A stretch of 64,000 nucleotides of DNA from Snodgrassella gandavensis (GCF_914768025.1 NZ_CAJZCE010000008.1:51201-115200); one strand, 5' to 3'; positions 29,022 to 40,472 are shown, counted from the first letter of the stretch. The notes: generated from the sequence alone by a model not told the origin. Translations and numbers: made by a program.

Positions 29022-29858
29022 ATGGCTATTGTTAAAATGAAGCCGACTTCTGCTGGCCGTCGCGGCATGGTACGCGTGGTAACAGAAGGCTTGCACAAAG
29101 GTGCACCATATGCACCATTATTGGAAAAACAGTCTTCAACTGCTGGTCGTAACCACGGTGGACGGATTACCACCCGTCATAAAGGTGGTGGCCATAAACA
29201 CCACTACCGTGTTGTAGACTTCAAACGTAACGATAAAGACGGTATTGCTGCTAAAGTAGAACGCATTGAATACGATCCAAACCGTACTGCACACATTGCA
29301 CTGTTATGTTTCGCCGATGGTGAACGCCGTTACATCATTGCTCCGCGCAATGTACAGGTGGGCGCCGTACTTGTTTCCGGATCCGAAGCTGCAATCAAGG
29401 CTGGTAATAATCTGCCAATTCGCAATATTCCGGTTGGTACAACGCTCCACTGTATCGAAATGAAACCGGGTAAAGGTGCTCAGATTGCCCGCTCAGCTGG
29501 CGCATCTGCTGTACTGTTGGCTAAAGAAGGTGTATATGCCCAGTTGCGTTTGCGTTCTGGCGAAGTACGTAAAATCCACGTTGACTGCCGTGCCACCATT
29601 GGTGAAGTAGGCAACGAAGAACAAAGCCTGCAAAAACTGGGTAAAGCCGGTGCCAAACGCTGGCGCGGTATCCGTCCTACCGTACGCGGTGTGGTAATGA
29701 ACCCAGTAGATCACCCGCATGGTGGTGGTGAAGGTCGTACTGGTGAAGCTCGTGAACCGGTTAGCCCATGGGGTACACCGACCAAAGGCTATCGTACTCG
29801 TCGTAATAAACGCACGAACAACATGATTGTTCGCCGCCGTTACTCAAATAAAGGTTAA
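29022..29858 (+). CDS. rplB: 50S ribosomal protein L2
   Basis: 278 residues. A primary 23S rRNA binder needed for subunit association and peptidyl transfer. The C-terminal signature [13 protein letters not shown], with the functionally important His, is intact. Rich in Gly, Arg and Lys. Five bases separate it from rpsS. Confidence 0.98.
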   Translation: MAIVKMKPTSAGRRGMVRVVTEGLHKGAPYAPLLEKQSSTAGRNHGGRITTRHKGGGHKHHYRVVDFKRNDKDGIAAKVERIEYDPNRTAHIALLCFADGERRYIIAPRNVQVGAVLVSGSEAAIKAGNNLPIRNIPVGTTLHCIEMKPGKGAQIARSAGASAVLLAKEGVYAQLRLRSGEVRKIHVDCRATIGEVGNEEQSLQKLGKAGAKRWRGIRPTVRGVVMNPVDHPHGGGEGRTGEAREPVSPWGTPTKGYRTRRNKRTNNMIVRRRYSNKG

Positions 29859-29863
29859 CTGAT

Positions 29864-30139
29864 ATGGCTCGTTCATTAAAAAAAGGCCCATATGTCGACC
29901 TGCATTTACTGAAAAAAGTCGATGCGGCTCGTGCTACTAACGACAAGCGCCCGATTAAAACCTGGTCACGTCGTTCCACTATTCTGCCTGATTTTATCGG
30001 TCTGACCATTGCTGTGCACAACGGCCGTACCCACGTGCCTGTATTCATCAGCGACAATATGGTTGGTCATAAATTAGGTGAGTTCTCATTGACCCGTACC
30101 TTCAAAGGCCATCTGGCTGACAAGAAGGCTAAAAAATAA
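29864..30139 (+). CDS. rpsS: 30S ribosomal protein S19
   Basis: 91 residues, 30S head, near the A-site tRNA and bridge to S13. Typical opening [18 protein letters not shown] and core [19 protein letters not shown]. Confidence 0.98.
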   Translation: MARSLKKGPYVDLHLLKKVDAARATNDKRPIKTWSRRSTILPDFIGLTIAVHNGRTHVPVFISDNMVGHKLGEFSLTRTFKGHLADKKAKK

Positions 30140-30149
30140 GGGATAAAAC

Positions 30150-30479
30150 ATGAGAGTTAGTGCACAACATAAAAATGCCCGCATTTCTGCGCAAAAAGCC
30201 CGTCTGGTTGCTGATCTGGTGCGTGGCAAAGATATTGCCCAAGCGTTGAATATTTTGACATTCAGCCCGAAAAAAGGTGCTGAGTTGATCAAAAAGGTAC
30301 TGGAATCTGCTGTGGCTAATGCCGAGCATAACGAAGGTGCCGATATCGACGAACTGAAAGTGGTTACCATCTATGTCGACAAAGGCCCAAGTCTGAAACG
30401 TTTTCAGGCGCGTGCCAAAGGTCGTGGTAATCGCATCGAGAAACAAACTTGTCACATCAACGTGATTGTGGGCAACTAA
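30150..30479 (+). CDS. rplV: 50S ribosomal protein L22
   Basis: 109 residues. Its long beta-hairpin ([21 protein letters not shown]) lines the exit tunnel and is the site of macrolide resistance mutations. The loop sequence looks wild type. Ten bases after rpsS. Confidence 0.98.
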   Translation: MRVSAQHKNARISAQKARLVADLVRGKDIAQALNILTFSPKKGAELIKKVLESAVANAEHNEGADIDELKVVTIYVDKGPSLKRFQARAKGRGNRIEKQTCHINVIVGN

Positions 30480-30488
30480 GGAAAAGCG

Positions 30489-31193
30489 ATGGGACAAAAA
30501 ATTAACCCTACAGGCTTTCGCCTGGCAGTGAATAAAGATTGGTCTTCCAAGTGGTTTGCCAAAAGTGGCGACTTTTCCAAAGTGCTGAAAGAAGATATCG
30601 ACGTACGTAATTTCTTGCGTAAACGTCTGGCTAATGCTTCTGTTGGTCGTGTTGTAATCGAACGTCCGGCTAAATCTGCACGCATTACCATTTATAGTGC
30701 CCGTCCAGGTATTGTAATTGGTAAAAAAGGCGAAGACATTGAAGTATTAAAACGTGATTTGCAAAAAATCATGGGTGTGCCAGTACATGTTAATATCGAA
30801 GAAATCCGCAAACCGGAAATCGATGCGCAAATCATTGCAGACAATATCGCTGCACAGTTGGAAAAACGTGTAATGTTTCGCCGTGCCATGAAACGTGCTA
30901 TGCAAAATGCCATGCGCGTTGGTGCCAAAGGTATCAAAATCATGTCTTCCGGCCGTTTAAACGGTATCGAAATTGCTCGCACCGAGTGGTATCGTGAAGG
31001 TCGTGTACCTTTGCATACCCTGCGTGCCAATGTTGACTACGCAACTAGCGAAGCCAAAACCACATATGGCATTATCGGTATCAAAGTCTGGGTTTATAAA
31101 GGTGAACTGACACCGGGTGAAATTCAGGCCAAACCGGAACAGGATAAGAAACACAGCAGAAAGGCAGGTGGTCGAAATGCTGCAGCCAACTAG
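30489..31193 (+). CDS. rpsC: 30S ribosomal protein S3
   Basis: 234 residues. KH domain with [18 protein letters not shown] near 75, and the mRNA-entry domain ([26 protein letters not shown]). Its last 17 bases overlap the start of rplP. Confidence 0.98.
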   Translation: MGQKINPTGFRLAVNKDWSSKWFAKSGDFSKVLKEDIDVRNFLRKRLANASVGRVVIERPAKSARITIYSARPGIVIGKKGEDIEVLKRDLQKIMGVPVHVNIEEIRKPEIDAQIIADNIAAQLEKRVMFRRAMKRAMQNAMRVGAKGIKIMSSGRLNGIEIARTEWYREGRVPLHTLRANVDYATSEAKTTYGIIGIKVWVYKGELTPGEIQAKPEQDKKHSRKAGGRNAAAN

Positions 31194-31593
31194 AATGAAA
31201 TACCGCAAACAGCAAAAAGGCCGCAACACCGGTATTGCTACTCGTGGCAATAAAGTTAGCTTTGGTGATTTTGGTCTGAAAGCTGTGGGTCGCGGCCGTT
31301 TGACTGCACGCCAGATTGAGGCAGCACGTCGTGCAATGACCCGTCACATTAAACGTGGTGGCCGTATCTGGATTCGTGTATTCCCAGATAAACCCATTAC
31401 AGAAAAACCAATTCAGGTACGTATGGGTGGCGGTAAAGGTAATGTAGAATATTACATTGCTGAAATCCAGCCGGGCAAAATGCTCTACGAAATGGATGGT
31501 GTAGATGAAACTTTGGCACGTCAGGCTTTCGAGCTGGCTGCAGCCAAATTGCCGATTCAGACCGTATTTGTTAAACGCCAGGTAGGTCAATAA
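31177..31593 (+). CDS. rplP: 50S ribosomal protein L16
   Basis: 138 residues. Contacts the A-site tRNA and completes the peptidyl transferase centre. The family N-terminus [17 protein letters not shown] fixes the ATG at 31177 inside the end of rpsC, with GCAGGTGG upstream. Its stop overlaps rpmC by one base. Confidence 0.98.
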   Translation: MLQPTRMKYRKQQKGRNTGIATRGNKVSFGDFGLKAVGRGRLTARQIEAARRAMTRHIKRGGRIWIRVFPDKPITEKPIQVRMGGGKGNVEYYIAEIQPGKMLYEMDGVDETLARQAFELAAAKLPIQTVFVKRQVGQ

Positions 31594-31784
31594 TGAAAAC
31601 CAGTGAATTGAAAGACAAATCTGTTGAGCAGTTAAACGAAGAACTGGTTGGCCTGTTGAAAGCGCAGTTTGGACTGCGTATGCAGCATGCCACCGGCCAG
31701 CTGGGTAAAAACAGTGAGCTGAAAAAAGTGCGTCGTAATATTGCTCGTGTAAAAACCATTTTGCACCAGAAGGATGGTGAATGA
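31593..31784 (+). CDS. rpmC: 50S ribosomal protein L29
   Basis: 63 residues, a helical hairpin near the tunnel exit beside L23. Characteristic [18 protein letters not shown] and [12 protein letters not shown]. Overlaps rplP by one base and rpsQ by four. Confidence 0.97.
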   Translation: MKTSELKDKSVEQLNEELVGLLKAQFGLRMQHATGQLGKNSELKKVRRNIARVKTILHQKDGE

Positions 31785-32047
31785 TGACTGAAGCTAAAAA
31801 CGTACGTACTTTGCAGGGCAAAGTCGTGAGCGACAAAATGGATAAAACCGTAACTGTACTGGTGGAACGTAAGGTAAAACACCCGCTGTATGGCAAGGTG
31901 ATTCGCCGTTCTACCAAAATCCATGCACACGATGAGCAGAACCAATACGGTATTGGTGACGTTGTTGTCATTTCCGAAGGTCGCCCATTGTCAAAAACCA
32001 AAAGCTGGGTTGTAACAGAGCTGATTGAAAAAGCACGCAATGTGTAA
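31781..32047 (+). CDS. rpsQ: 30S ribosomal protein S17
   Basis: 88 residues, OB-fold primary binder of 16S rRNA 5' domain. Motifs [27 protein letters not shown] and KIHAHDE. Two adjacent ATGs at 31781 and 31784. An unusual 232-base spacer follows before rplN. Confidence 0.98.
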   Translation: MMTEAKNVRTLQGKVVSDKMDKTVTVLVERKVKHPLYGKVIRRSTKIHAHDEQNQYGIGDVVVISEGRPLSKTKSWVVTELIEKARNV

Positions 32048-32279
32048 TTAACACAACAATGTGCTGCAATTAGGGAACGAAGTCTTGCGACAATCGGATA
32101 TTGTCTGTAAACTTCGTTCCTTAACTTTCAGTTTCTTGAAAGTATCCGGCGCTCGCCGGAACTCTCCCTTCGGGACCCAAGACTGGTTTACTAGAACCGT
32201 TAATGGTTTCAAACAGCCATAAAGTAGTAACAGGCTGATTGAAAGCGGTAAATTAAGTTGGATTTTAAAAGGTAATAAC
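32048..32279 (+). other. Structured spacer RNA between rpsQ and rplN
   Basis: Densely paired non-coding sequence in the middle of the ribosomal operon. Stem 1: GGAACGAAGT (32074-32083) with 32111-32120, enclosing GACAAT (32089-32094) / ATTGTC (32100-32105). Stem 2: ACTTTCA (32124-32130) / TGAAAGT (32137-32143). Stem 3: TCCGGC (32145-32150) / GCCGGA (32155-32160) with loop GCTC. Stem 4: TCCC TTC GGGA (32165-32175). The rest up to rplN is AT-rich with a weak site. All arms are perfect. No known RNA family was recognised; a cis-regulatory leader for the spc part of the operon, an RNase processing site or an internal start are all possible. Confidence 0.6.
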
Positions 32280-32648
32280 ATGATTCAAATGCAGACCATC
32301 TTAGATGTGGCTGACAACTCTGGTGCGCGCCGTGTAATGTGCATCAAAGTATTAGGTGGATCTAAGCGTCGCTACGCATCTGTAGGCGACATTATCAAAG
32401 TAGCCGTAAAAGACGCAGCTCCTCGTGGTCGCGTTAAAAAAGGCGATGTATATAACGCTGTAGTGGTACGTACAGCTAAAGGTGTGCGTCGTAACGACGG
32501 AGCACTGATCAAATTTGATAACAATGCAGCCGTGCTGTTGAATACCAAGCTGGAACCAATTGGTACCCGTATTTTTGGCCCGGTAACCCGTGAGCTACGT
32601 ACTGAGCGATTCATGAAAATCGTTTCATTGGCTCCTGAAGTACTGTAA
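32280..32648 (+). CDS. rplN: 50S ribosomal protein L14
   Basis: 122 residues, forms intersubunit bridges and the docking site for RsfS, encoded at 46049. Signature [28 protein letters not shown]. It is the first gene after the structured spacer. AAGGTAAT precedes the ATG. Confidence 0.98.
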   Translation: MIQMQTILDVADNSGARRVMCIKVLGGSKRRYASVGDIIKVAVKDAAPRGRVKKGDVYNAVVVRTAKGVRRNDGALIKFDNNAAVLLNTKLEPIGTRIFGPVTRELRTERFMKIVSLAPEVL

Positions 32649-32659
32649 GTGAGGTTGCA

Positions 32660-32983
32660 ATGAAAAAGATTAAAACTGGTGATCAGGTGATCATTATTGC
32701 CGGTAAAGATAAGGGCAAACAGGGTAAAGTAGTGCGTGTTCTGGGTGATAAAGTGATTGTTGACGGCGTTAATCGCGTTAAGCGTCACCAGAAACCTAAC
32801 CCCATGCGTGGGATTGAAGGTGGTGTAATCACCAAAGATGCGCCATTGGCTATTTCCAATGTGGCGATTTTCAATCCGGAAACCCAAAAAGCTGACCGCG
32901 TAGGTATCAAGGTAGAAACAGTAGACGGAAAAGTAGTACGTACCCGTGTATACAAATCTACCGGTGCCGCCGTGGGAGCTTAA
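32660..32983 (+). CDS. rplX: 50S ribosomal protein L24
   Basis: 107 residues, early 50S assembly initiator near the tunnel exit. The KOW motif ([22 protein letters not shown]) is at residues 6-27. Eleven bases after rplN. Confidence 0.98.
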   Translation: MKKIKTGDQVIIIAGKDKGKQGKVVRVLGDKVIVDGVNRVKRHQKPNPMRGIEGGVITKDAPLAISNVAIFNPETQKADRVGIKVETVDGKVVRTRVYKSTGAAVGA

Positions 32984-32993
32984 GGAGTAATCA

Positions 32994-33533
32994 ATGGCTC
33001 GTTTAAAAGACTTTTATAACACCACTGTTGTTCCTGAGTTGACCAAACAGTTCGGTTACAAATCTATCATGGAAGTACCGCGTATTGAAAAAATCACCCT
33101 GAATATGGGTGTAGGTGAAGCGGTTGCCGATAAAAAAGTAATGGAACATGCAGTTGGTGATCTGGAAAAAATTGCTGGTCAGAAACCGGTAGTAACCGTA
33201 GCACGCAAGTCAATCGCAGGTTTCAAAATCCGTGATAACTATCCAATCGGTTGTAAGGTAACCTTGCGCCGTGACCGTATGTATGAGTTTCTGGATCGCC
33301 TGATTGCCATTGCTCTGCCACGTGTACGTGACTTCCGTGGCGTGAATGGTAAATCATTCGATGGCCGTGGTAACTATAACATGGGCGTGCGTGAACAAAT
33401 TATTTTCCCGGAAATTGAATACGATAAAATCGATGCTTTGCGTGGTTTGAATATTACCATTACCACAACTGCCAAAACTGATGCAGAAGCCAAAGCACTG
33501 CTGTCTCTGTTCAAATTTCCGTTTAAGGGTTAA
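32994..33533 (+). CDS. rplE: 50S ribosomal protein L5
   Basis: 179 residues, binds 5S rRNA in the central protuberance. Motifs [19 protein letters not shown] and [22 protein letters not shown]. Two bases before rpsN. Confidence 0.98.
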   Translation: MARLKDFYNTTVVPELTKQFGYKSIMEVPRIEKITLNMGVGEAVADKKVMEHAVGDLEKIAGQKPVVTVARKSIAGFKIRDNYPIGCKVTLRRDRMYEFLDRLIAIALPRVRDFRGVNGKSFDGRGNYNMGVREQIIFPEIEYDKIDALRGLNITITTTAKTDAEAKALLSLFKFPFKG

Positions 33534-33535
33534 TT

Positions 33536-33841
33536 ATGGCTAAGAAAGCACTTATTAATCGTGAGCTGAAGCGTGAAGCCTTGGCAAAAAAATATGCTGC
33601 CAAACGCGAAGCCATTTTCGCTATCATCAATGATGCCAATGCGACTGATGAAGAGCAGTTTCAGGCACGCCTGAAATTACAGGCTATTCCGCGTAATGCT
33701 GCTCCGGTTCGTCAACGTCGTCGCTGCGCTTTGACTGGTCGTCCGCGTGGTAATTTCCGTAAATTCGGCTTGGCCCGTACCAAAATCCGTGAAATCGCCA
33801 TGCGTGGTGAAATTCCGGGCGTAATCAAAGCCAGCTGGTAA
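33536..33841 (+). CDS. rpsN: 30S ribosomal protein S14, long zinc-independent form
   Basis: 101 residues. The short zinc form's C-x2-C pairs are absent: only one Cys ([12 protein letters not shown]) remains, so this is the C-minus type used without zinc. Located in the 30S head. Confidence 0.98.
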   Translation: MAKKALINRELKREALAKKYAAKREAIFAIINDANATDEEQFQARLKLQAIPRNAAPVRQRRRCALTGRPRGNFRKFGLARTKIREIAMRGEIPGVIKASW

Positions 33842-33855
33842 TAGGAGTATTAAAT

Positions 33856-34248
33856 ATGAGTATGCATGATCCTATTTCCGATATGTTGACCCGCATTCGT
33901 AACGCTCAGCGTGCGAATAAAGCTACTGTAAACATGCCTTCTTCCAAATTAAAAGTGGCTATTGCCAAAGTTCTGAAAGAAGAAGGTTATGTAGAAGACT
34001 TCGTTGTATCTGCTGAAACCAAGGCAACATTGGAAATACAATTGAAATACTACGCTGGTCAGCCTGTGATTGAACGCATTCAACGCGTATCACGTCCTGG
34101 TTTGCGTGTATACAAAGGTTCCAACGACATCCCTTCTGTAATGAATGGCTTGGGCGTTGTGATTGTGAGCACTTCTAAAGGCGTAATGACTGACCGTAAA
34201 GCCCGTGCCAATGGTATTGGCGGTGAGTTATTGTGCGTAGTTGCCTAA
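33856..34248 (+). CDS. rpsH: 30S ribosomal protein S8
   Basis: 130 residues, central 16S binder; in E. coli it represses the spc operon through the rplE mRNA. Motifs [15 protein letters not shown] and [22 protein letters not shown]. Confidence 0.98.
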   Translation: MSMHDPISDMLTRIRNAQRANKATVNMPSSKLKVAIAKVLKEEGYVEDFVVSAETKATLEIQLKYYAGQPVIERIQRVSRPGLRVYKGSNDIPSVMNGLGVVIVSTSKGVMTDRKARANGIGGELLCVVA

Positions 34249-34257
34249 GGGGAAAAC

Positions 34258-34791
34258 ATGTCTCGAATTGCAAAACATCCGGTAGTGGTTCCGGCTGGCG
34301 TTGACGTTAAGTTTTCTCCAGAGGCTATTATTGTTAAAGGTAAAAACGGCGAATTATCCCTGCATCAACATGCTGAAGTAAATGTGGCACTGAATGATGG
34401 ACAGCTGGTTATTACCGCTAACGACAACAGTACAAAAGCAAATGCTTTGTCTGGTACTGTACGTGCGTTATTACACAACATGGTTGTAGGCGTAAGCAGT
34501 GGTTTTGAGAAAAAACTACAACTGATTGGTGTAGGTTATCGCGCTCAGGCTCAAGGTAAAGTATTAAATCTTTCTTTGGGTTATTCTCATCCGATTAACT
34601 ATGAATTACCAGAAGGCATCACTGCCACAACTCCTTCAGCTACCGAAGTAATCATTGCCGGTGCTGATAAGCAAGTAGTAGGGCAGGTGGCCGCTGAAAT
34701 TCGTGGATTCCGTCCGCCAGAGCCTTATAAAGGTAAAGGTGTACGTTATGCTGATGAGCGTGTCGTTATTAAAGAAACCAAGAAAAAATAA
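34258..34791 (+). CDS. rplF: 50S ribosomal protein L6
   Basis: 177 residues, two duplicated domains near the factor-binding site. C-terminal signature [21 protein letters not shown]. Confidence 0.98.
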   Translation: MSRIAKHPVVVPAGVDVKFSPEAIIVKGKNGELSLHQHAEVNVALNDGQLVITANDNSTKANALSGTVRALLHNMVVGVSSGFEKKLQLIGVGYRAQAQGKVLNLSLGYSHPINYELPEGITATTPSATEVIIAGADKQVVGQVAAEIRGFRPPEPYKGKGVRYADERVVIKETKKK

Positions 34792-34804
34792 TTGAGGCTC
34801 ACTG

Positions 34805-35158
34805 ATGGATAAAAATGTAGCAAGACTGCGTCGTGCACGTAAAACCCGTGCCAAAATTGCAGCTCTGAACAAAGTGAGATTGTGCGTTTTCCGCACCAAT
34901 AATCACATTTATGCCCAGGTTATTAGCGCTGAAGGTGATCGAGTATTGGCTCAGGCTTCTACTCTGGAGGCTGATGTGCGTTCCAGCATCAAATATGGCA
35001 GCAATGTTGACGCTGCTGTAGTAGTTGGTAAACGCATTGCTGAAAAAGCCAAAGCAGCTGGCATTGAAGCAGTGGCATTTGACCGGTCAGGTTTTCAATA
35101 CCATGGTCGCGTTAAAGCCTTGGCTGAGGCAGCTCGTGAAAACGGCTTGAGCTTCTAA
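34805..35158 (+). CDS. rplR: 50S ribosomal protein L18
   Basis: 117 residues, binds 5S rRNA with L5. Basic N-terminus ([12 protein letters not shown]) and C-terminal [21 protein letters not shown]. Confidence 0.98.
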   Translation: MDKNVARLRRARKTRAKIAALNKVRLCVFRTNNHIYAQVISAEGDRVLAQASTLEADVRSSIKYGSNVDAAVVVGKRIAEKAKAAGIEAVAFDRSGFQYHGRVKALAEAARENGLSF

Positions 35159-35177
35159 TAAACTGGAGACCAGAAAT

Positions 35178-35696
35178 ATGGCAAAACACGAAACTGAAGA
35201 ACGCGGTGACGGCCTGATCGAAAAAATGGTTGCCGTAAACCGTGTGACCAAAGTGGTTAAAGGTGGCCGCATTATGGCTTTCTCGGCTTTAACCGTAGTT
35301 GGTGACGGCGATGGTCGTATCGGCATGGGTAAAGGTAAATCCAAAGAAGTACCTGTAGCTGTACAGAAAGCTATGGATCAAGCCCGTCGTAATATGATTA
35401 AAGTGCCTTTAAACGGCAGTACTATTCACCATGAAGTAATTGGTCGTCATGGCGCTACCCGAGTATTCATGCAGCCTGCTAAAGAAGGTAATGGCGTGAA
35501 AGCTGGTGGCCCAATGCGTTTGGTATTTGATGCAATGGGTATTCATAATATCTCTGCTAAAGTACATGGTTCAACCAATCCATACAATATTGTTCGCGCA
35601 ACTCTGGATGGCTTGTCTAAACTGTATACGCCGGCTGAAATTGCTGCCAAACGTGGCCTGACCGTAGAAGAAATTTTAGGAGCAGATCATGAGTGA
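35178..35696 (+). CDS. rpsE: 30S ribosomal protein S5
   Basis: 172 residues, at the mRNA entry and fidelity region. dsRBD-like N-terminal domain with [25 protein letters not shown], the site of spectinomycin-resistance changes; the loop looks wild type. Overlaps rpmD by eight bases. Confidence 0.98.
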   Translation: MAKHETEERGDGLIEKMVAVNRVTKVVKGGRIMAFSALTVVGDGDGRIGMGKGKSKEVPVAVQKAMDQARRNMIKVPLNGSTIHHEVIGRHGATRVFMQPAKEGNGVKAGGPMRLVFDAMGIHNISAKVHGSTNPYNIVRATLDGLSKLYTPAEIAAKRGLTVEEILGADHE

Positions 35697-35874
35697 GCAA
35701 AAAACCGTACGCATTACACTGGTTAAAAGCCTGATTGGTACTATTGCCGCTCACCGTGCCTGTGCACGCGGCCTGGGCTTACGTCACCGTGAGCATACTG
35801 TTGAGGTGCTTGATACCCCCGAAAATCGTGGCATGATCAACAAAATCAGCTACCTTTTGAAAGTGGAGAAGTAA
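35689..35874 (+). CDS. rpmD: 50S ribosomal protein L30
   Basis: 61 residues. Core [22 protein letters not shown] and [11 protein letters not shown]. Overlaps rpsE; rplO starts one base after its stop. Confidence 0.97.
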   Translation: MSEQKTVRITLVKSLIGTIAAHRACARGLGLRHREHTVEVLDTPENRGMINKISYLLKVEK

Positions 35875-35875
35875 C

Positions 35876-36310
35876 ATGCTTTTGAATACCATTCAACCTG
35901 CTGAAGGTGCTAAACACGCGGCTCGTCGCGTGGGTCGTGGCATTGGCAGCGGTTTAGGCAAAACCTGTGGCCGTGGTCACAAGGGTCAGAAAAGCCGTAA
36001 AGGTGGTTATCATAAAGTTGGTTTCGAAGGTGGTCAGATGCCTTTACAGCGTCGTCTGCCGAAACGTGGCTTTAAATCTTTAACCGCCGGTTTGAATGCC
36101 CAAGTGCGTTTAGATGATCTGGCTAAAGTTGCAGTTGACGAAATTGATGTTTTGGTACTGAAACAGGCCGGATTAGTGCCTGCTACTGCCTTAAATGTTA
36201 AAATCATTGCATCAGGCAGTATTGATAAGGCGGTAACTTTAAATGGTATTAAAGCCACCAAAGGTGCGCAACAAGCCATTGAAGCTGCCGGTGGTAAAGT
36301 AGCAGAATAA
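35876..36310 (+). CDS. rplO: 50S ribosomal protein L15
   Basis: 144 residues, late 50S assembly protein. Gly/Arg/Lys-rich N-terminal extension ([20 protein letters not shown]) and [12 protein letters not shown]. Thirteen bases upstream of secY. Confidence 0.98.
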   Translation: MLLNTIQPAEGAKHAARRVGRGIGSGLGKTCGRGHKGQKSRKGGYHKVGFEGGQMPLQRRLPKRGFKSLTAGLNAQVRLDDLAKVAVDEIDVLVLKQAGLVPATALNVKIIASGSIDKAVTLNGIKATKGAQQAIEAAGGKVAE

Positions 36311-36323
36311 GGCAAGGAATCAA

Positions 36324-37640
36324 GTGGCTAATCCGCAATCCGCAACAGGACTTTCAAAGTTCGGTGATTTAAAAAATCGTCTGTTATTTTTACTTGGTGC
36401 GTTGGTTGTATTCCGCATCGGTTCGCATATCCCAGTGCCCGGTGTGGACGGTGCTGCTTTGACCAAATTGTATGAAAGTGCCGGCGGAGGCATATTAAGT
36501 ATGCTTAATATGTTTTCCGGCGGTTCACTGCAACGATTCAGTATCTTTGCAATAGGTGTGATGCCTTATATTTCAGCGTCAATTATTGTACAACTGGCTT
36601 CTGAAATTATTCCTTCCCTGAAAGCCCTTAAAAAGGAAGGGGAGGCCGGACGTCGCACTTTGACCAAATATACGCGTTATGGCACTGTTTTGCTGGCTAC
36701 CTTGCAAAGTTTTGGAGCTGCTGCATTTGTTTACCAACAAAATGTAGTAGTTTCCGGCCAATTCGAGTTTTATCTTTCAACCATGGTATGTCTGGTTACC
36801 GGAACCATGTTTTTGATGTGGTTGGGTGAACAGATTACTGAACGTGGTATTGGTAATGGTATTTCGCTGATTATTACAACTGGTATTGCAGCGAGTCTGC
36901 CTGCCGGTATTGGTCGCCTATTGACATTAACCAGTCAAGGTTCCATTAGTTATCTGATGGCTGTTGCCCTGATAATTGGTGCTTTGGCATTGATATATGC
37001 AGTTGTATATATCGAAAGTGCGCAGCGCAAAGTACCTGTGCAATATGCCAAGCGACAGGTTGGTAATCGCATTATGCAGGCGCAAAATTCCCATTTACCA
37101 TTTAAATTGAATATGGCTGGCGTTATTCCGCCGATTTTTGCATCCAGCATTATTCTGTTTCCGTCTACCCTGTTAAGCTGGTTTGGTTCGGCAAATCAGG
37201 ATGGATGGCTACAGAAACTGGCCAGTTTGTTACAGCATGGTCAGCCTGTTTATATTTTGCTATTTGCAGCTACTATTATCTTCTTTTGTTATTTCTATAC
37301 GGCTCTTGTATTTAGTCCAAGAGAAATGGCAGAAAATCTGAAGAAAAGTGGTGCTTTCGTGCCGGGTATCCGCCCTGGTGAACAAACCAGCCGTTATCTG
37401 GAGAAAGTTGTATTGCGTTTGACTTTTTGGGGCGCAATTTATATAGCTATCGTGTGCTTGATTCCAGAAGTACTGACTTCTGCGATGAATGTACCTTTCT
37501 ACCTAGGTGGCACCTCACTACTTATTCTGGTGGTGGTGACCATGGATTTTAAAACGCAAATTGCTTCATATGTCATGAGTAGTCAGTACGAACATTTAAT
37601 GAAGCGATCTGCGATGAAATCATTATCATCACGTCGTTAG
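36324..37640 (+). CDS. secY: Preprotein translocase subunit SecY
   Basis: 438-residue channel of the Sec translocon with ten transmembrane helices. Family motifs: [10 protein letters not shown] near residue 30, [36 protein letters not shown] and the cytoplasmic loop [18 protein letters not shown]. It starts at GTG 36324 with AAGGA five bases upstream, which may moderate its translation. infA follows after four bases. Confidence 0.98.
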   Translation: MANPQSATGLSKFGDLKNRLLFLLGALVVFRIGSHIPVPGVDGAALTKLYESAGGGILSMLNMFSGGSLQRFSIFAIGVMPYISASIIVQLASEIIPSLKALKKEGEAGRRTLTKYTRYGTVLLATLQSFGAAAFVYQQNVVVSGQFEFYLSTMVCLVTGTMFLMWLGEQITERGIGNGISLIITTGIAASLPAGIGRLLTLTSQGSISYLMAVALIIGALALIYAVVYIESAQRKVPVQYAKRQVGNRIMQAQNSHLPFKLNMAGVIPPIFASSIILFPSTLLSWFGSANQDGWLQKLASLLQHGQPVYILLFAATIIFFCYFYTALVFSPREMAENLKKSGAFVPGIRPGEQTSRYLEKVVLRLTFWGAIYIAIVCLIPEVLTSAMNVPFYLGGTSLLILVVVTMDFKTQIASYVMSSQYEHLMKRSAMKSLSSRR

Positions 37641-37644
37641 TATT

Positions 37645-37863
37645 ATGGCTAAAGAAGATACCATACAGATGCAGGGTGAAATCCTTGAAACCCTGCCCAA
37701 CGCAACTTTTAAAGTTAAACTTGAAAACGATCACGTCGTTTTAGGTCATATTTCCGGAAAAATGCGTATGCATTACATTCGCATTTCTCCTGGAGATAAA
37801 GTGACTGTGGAATTGACTCCGTACGATTTGTCTCGTGCTCGCATCGTTTTCCGCGCCCGCTAA
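37645..37863 (+). CDS. infA: Translation initiation factor IF-1
   Basis: 72-residue OB-fold factor that occupies the A site during initiation. Typical [24 protein letters not shown] and [13 protein letters not shown] end. Lies between secY and rpmJ. Confidence 0.98.
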   Translation: MAKEDTIQMQGEILETLPNATFKVKLENDHVVLGHISGKMRMHYIRISPGDKVTVELTPYDLSRARIVFRAR

Positions 37864-37881
37864 GAGTAGAAAGGAAATAAT

Positions 37882-37995
37882 ATGCGCGTTCAGCCGTCGG
37901 TAAAAAAAATTTGCCGCAATTGTAAAATCATTCGTCGCAACCGCGTTGTACGTGTGATTTGTACTGATCCTCGTCATAAACAACGCCAAGGCTAA
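37882..37995 (+). CDS. rpmJ: 50S ribosomal protein L36
   Basis: 37 residues, too short for usual ORF cut-offs. [20 protein letters not shown], then [13 protein letters not shown]: the three Cys and one His of the zinc ribbon are intact, so this is the zinc-binding form. AAAGGAAA precedes the ATG. Eighteen bases after infA. Confidence 0.97.
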   Translation: MRVQPSVKKICRNCKIIRRNRVVRVICTDPRHKQRQG

Positions 37996-38053
37996 TTGGA
38001 TAACCTTAAGTCTTTGTGTTATAGTGACAGACTTTTTGCCCTAAGGAAAAAAT

Positions 38054-38416
38054 ATGGCTCGTATTGCAGGGGTAAATATCCCTAACAATGCCCATATCGT
38101 AATTGGCCTTCAGGCTATTTATGGTATTGGTTCGTCTCGCGCTAAACTAGTTTGCGAAGCTGCCGGCGTTGTGCCGAGCACAAAAGTAAAAGATTTGGAC
38201 GAGGCTCAACTTGATGCTTTACGTGAACAGATTGCCAAATACCATGTAGAAGGTGATTTGCGTCGTGAAGTGACCATGAACATCAAACGCTTGATGGACA
38301 TGGGCTGTTATCGTGGTCTGCGTCATCGTCGTGGTTTACCGTGTCGTGGTCAGCGTACCCGTACCAATGCACGTACGCGTAAAGGTCCGCGTAAGGCGAT
38401 TGCAGGCAAGAAATAA
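38054..38416 (+). CDS. rpsM: 30S ribosomal protein S13
   Basis: 120 residues, 30S head, contacts P-site tRNA and L5. [25 protein letters not shown] start and [19 protein letters not shown] near the end. It begins the alpha segment after a 58-base gap that may hold an internal promoter or the S4 target. Confidence 0.98.
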   Translation: MARIAGVNIPNNAHIVIGLQAIYGIGSSRAKLVCEAAGVVPSTKVKDLDEAQLDALREQIAKYHVEGDLRREVTMNIKRLMDMGCYRGLRHRRGLPCRGQRTRTNARTRKGPRKAIAGKK

Positions 38417-38432
38417 TTGATAAGGAACAATA

Positions 38433-38825
38433 ATGGCTAAAGCAAACACAGCTCGTGTGCGCAAGAAAGTACGTAAATCCGTAAGTGAAGGTATTGTGCA
38501 TGTACATGCATCTTTTAATAATACCATCATTACTATCACTGACCGTCAGGGCAATGCATTATCTTGGGCTACCTCTGGCGGTGCTGGTTTTAAAGGTTCA
38601 CGTAAGAGCACACCATTTGCCGCTCAGGTTGCGGCAGAAGCAGCTGGTAAAGTTGCCCAAGAGTATGGCGTAAAAAATCTGGAAGTTCGCATTAAGGGGC
38701 CGGGTCCTGGTCGCGAATCTTCTGTACGTGCGCTCAACGCTCTTGGTTTTAAGATTACCAGTATTACAGACGTTACTCCATTGCCACACAATGGTTGTCG
38801 GCCACCTAAAAAACGTCGTATCTAA
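38433..38825 (+). CDS. rpsK: 30S ribosomal protein S11
   Basis: 130 residues, platform protein in the E-site region. [17 protein letters not shown], and the [13 protein letters not shown] and [11 protein letters not shown] signatures are intact. Confidence 0.98.
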   Translation: MAKANTARVRKKVRKSVSEGIVHVHASFNNTIITITDRQGNALSWATSGGAGFKGSRKSTPFAAQVAAEAAGKVAQEYGVKNLEVRIKGPGPGRESSVRALNALGFKITSITDVTPLPHNGCRPPKKRRI

Positions 38826-38840
38826 CAGGAGTATTTGAGT

Positions 38841-39461
38841 ATGGCACGTTATACCGGCCCGAAATGTAAATTAGCCCGTCGTGAGGGCACTGACTTGTTT
38901 CTGAAGAGTGCACGTCGCTCTCTGGATTCTAAATGTAAACTGGACTCTGCTCCTGGTCAGCATGGTGCGAAAAAGCCCCGTTTATCTGGCTATGGTCTGC
39001 AATTGCGTGAAAAACAGAAAATCCGCCGTATTTACGGTGTTTTAGAGCGTCAGTTTCGCCGTTATTTTGCTGAAGCAGCCCGTCGTAAAGGTTCGACTGG
39101 TGAACTGCTGCTTCAGTTGTTGGAATCTCGTTTAGATAATGTGGTATACCGTATGGGTTTTGGCTCTACCCGCGCCGAAGCTCGTCAGTTGGTATCTCAT
39201 AAAGCCATTACCGTGAACGGCCAGGTTGTGAACATTCCTTCTTTTCAGGTGAAAGCTGGTGATGTTGTTGCTGTTCGCGAAAAAGCCAAAAAACAGGTGC
39301 GTATTCAGGAAGCATTCAGTCTTGCCAGCCAGATTGGTTTGCCAAGCTGGGTTTCTGTAGAAGAAGGCAAGCTGGAAGGTGTTTTCAAAAACATGCCAGA
39401 TCGCACTGAATTGAGTGGCGATATTAATGAACAGCTGGTGGTAGAGTTTTACTCTAAATAA
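38841..39461 (+). CDS. rpsD: 30S ribosomal protein S4
   Basis: 206 residues, primary 16S binder and, in E. coli, translational repressor of this alpha cluster. S4 RNA-binding motif [24 protein letters not shown] near residue 95. The ATG at 38841 (MARYTGPKC) is the family start; an upstream TTG is in frame. Confidence 0.98.
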   Translation: MARYTGPKCKLARREGTDLFLKSARRSLDSKCKLDSAPGQHGAKKPRLSGYGLQLREKQKIRRIYGVLERQFRRYFAEAARRKGSTGELLLQLLESRLDNVVYRMGFGSTRAEARQLVSHKAITVNGQVVNIPSFQVKAGDVVAVREKAKKQVRIQEAFSLASQIGLPSWVSVEEGKLEGVFKNMPDRTELSGDINEQLVVEFYSK

Positions 39462-39485
39462 AGCTGGTTAAGTGAGGACAGTTAA

Positions 39486-40472
39486 ATGCAAAACACATCC
39501 GAATTCTTGAAGCCGCGTCAAATTGACGTTGACACCTTGTCTGCAACCCGTGCCAAAGTGTCTATGGAGCCTTTTGAACGTGGTTTCGGCCATACGTTGG
39601 GTAATGCTTTGCGTCGTATCTTACTGTCATCAATGAATGGTTATGCGTCGACAGAAGTAACGATTGAAGGCGTATTGCATGAATACTCTACGCTTGACAG
39701 TGTACAGGAGGATGTCGTTGATATCTTGCTGAATCTGAAGGGTGTGGTATTTAAGGTGCATGGTCGCACAGAGGTAACTTTAAGTTTGAAAAAATCAGGT
39801 GCTGGTGTTGTCACTGCTGCTGATATTGAGTTGCCGCATGATGTCGAAATTGTTAACCCTGACTATGTTATCTGCCACCTTTCTGAAGGTGGTAGTATCA
39901 ATATGGAAATTAAGGTTGAACAGGGTCGGGGTTATGAATCTGTGTCTGGCCGTCGGAATAAAGACGACCACAAACGTATCGGCGCTATTCAACTAGATGC
40001 AAGCTTTTCGCCTATCAGTCGTGTCAGTTTTGAAGTGGAACCTGCCCGTGTGGAACAACGCACTGATTTAGATCGCTTGGTTCTGGATATTGAAACCAAC
40101 GGTGCTATCGATCCAGAAGAAGCGGTTCGCAGTGCGGCCTGTATTTTAATTGACCAGATGTCAATTTTTGCAGACTTACAAGGTACACCGGTTGCAGTGG
40201 TGGAAGAAAAAGAACCACCGATTGATCCGATTCTGCTTCGTCCAGTTGATGATCTGGAGTTGACCGTTCGTTCAGCAAACTGCTTGAAAGCTGAAGATAT
40301 TTACTATATTGGCGATTTGATTCAACGCACAGAGACTGAATTATTGAAGACCCCAAATTTGGGTAGAAAATCTCTGAACGAAATCAAGGAAGTTCTGGCT
40401 TCCAAAGGTTTGACGTTGGGTTCAAAACTGGAAGCCTGGCCGCCGGCCAGTCTGGAAAAGCCACAAGTTTGA
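39486..40472 (+). CDS. rpoA: DNA-directed RNA polymerase subunit alpha
   Basis: 328 residues. N-terminal dimerisation domain (residues 1-230, with [21 protein letters not shown]) and a C-terminal domain from about 250 that binds UP elements and activators ([38 protein letters not shown]). Normal length and location. Confidence 0.98.
   Translation: MQNTSEFLKPRQIDVDTLSATRAKVSMEPFERGFGHTLGNALRRILLSSMNGYASTEVTIEGVLHEYSTLDSVQEDVVDILLNLKGVVFKVHGRTEVTLSLKKSGAGVVTAADIELPHDVEIVNPDYVICHLSEGGSINMEIKVEQGRGYESVSGRRNKDDHKRIGAIQLDASFSPISRVSFEVEPARVEQRTDLDRLVLDIETNGAIDPEEAVRSAACILIDQMSIFADLQGTPVAVVEEKEPPIDPILLRPVDDLELTVRSANCLKAEDIYYIGDLIQRTETELLKTPNLGRKSLNEIKEVLASKGLTLGSKLEAWPPASLEKPQV

Noticed and set aside
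31081..32040. 319-residue open frame on the minus strand opposite rpsC-rpsQ
   Set aside because: It is antisense to four certain ribosomal genes and has no protein-like features; strong codon bias in ribosomal genes often leaves the opposite strand open.
32048..32281. 77-residue minus-strand frame in the rpsQ-rplN spacer
   Set aside because: It runs through the paired stems and has no ribosome-binding site; the stretch looks like structured RNA.
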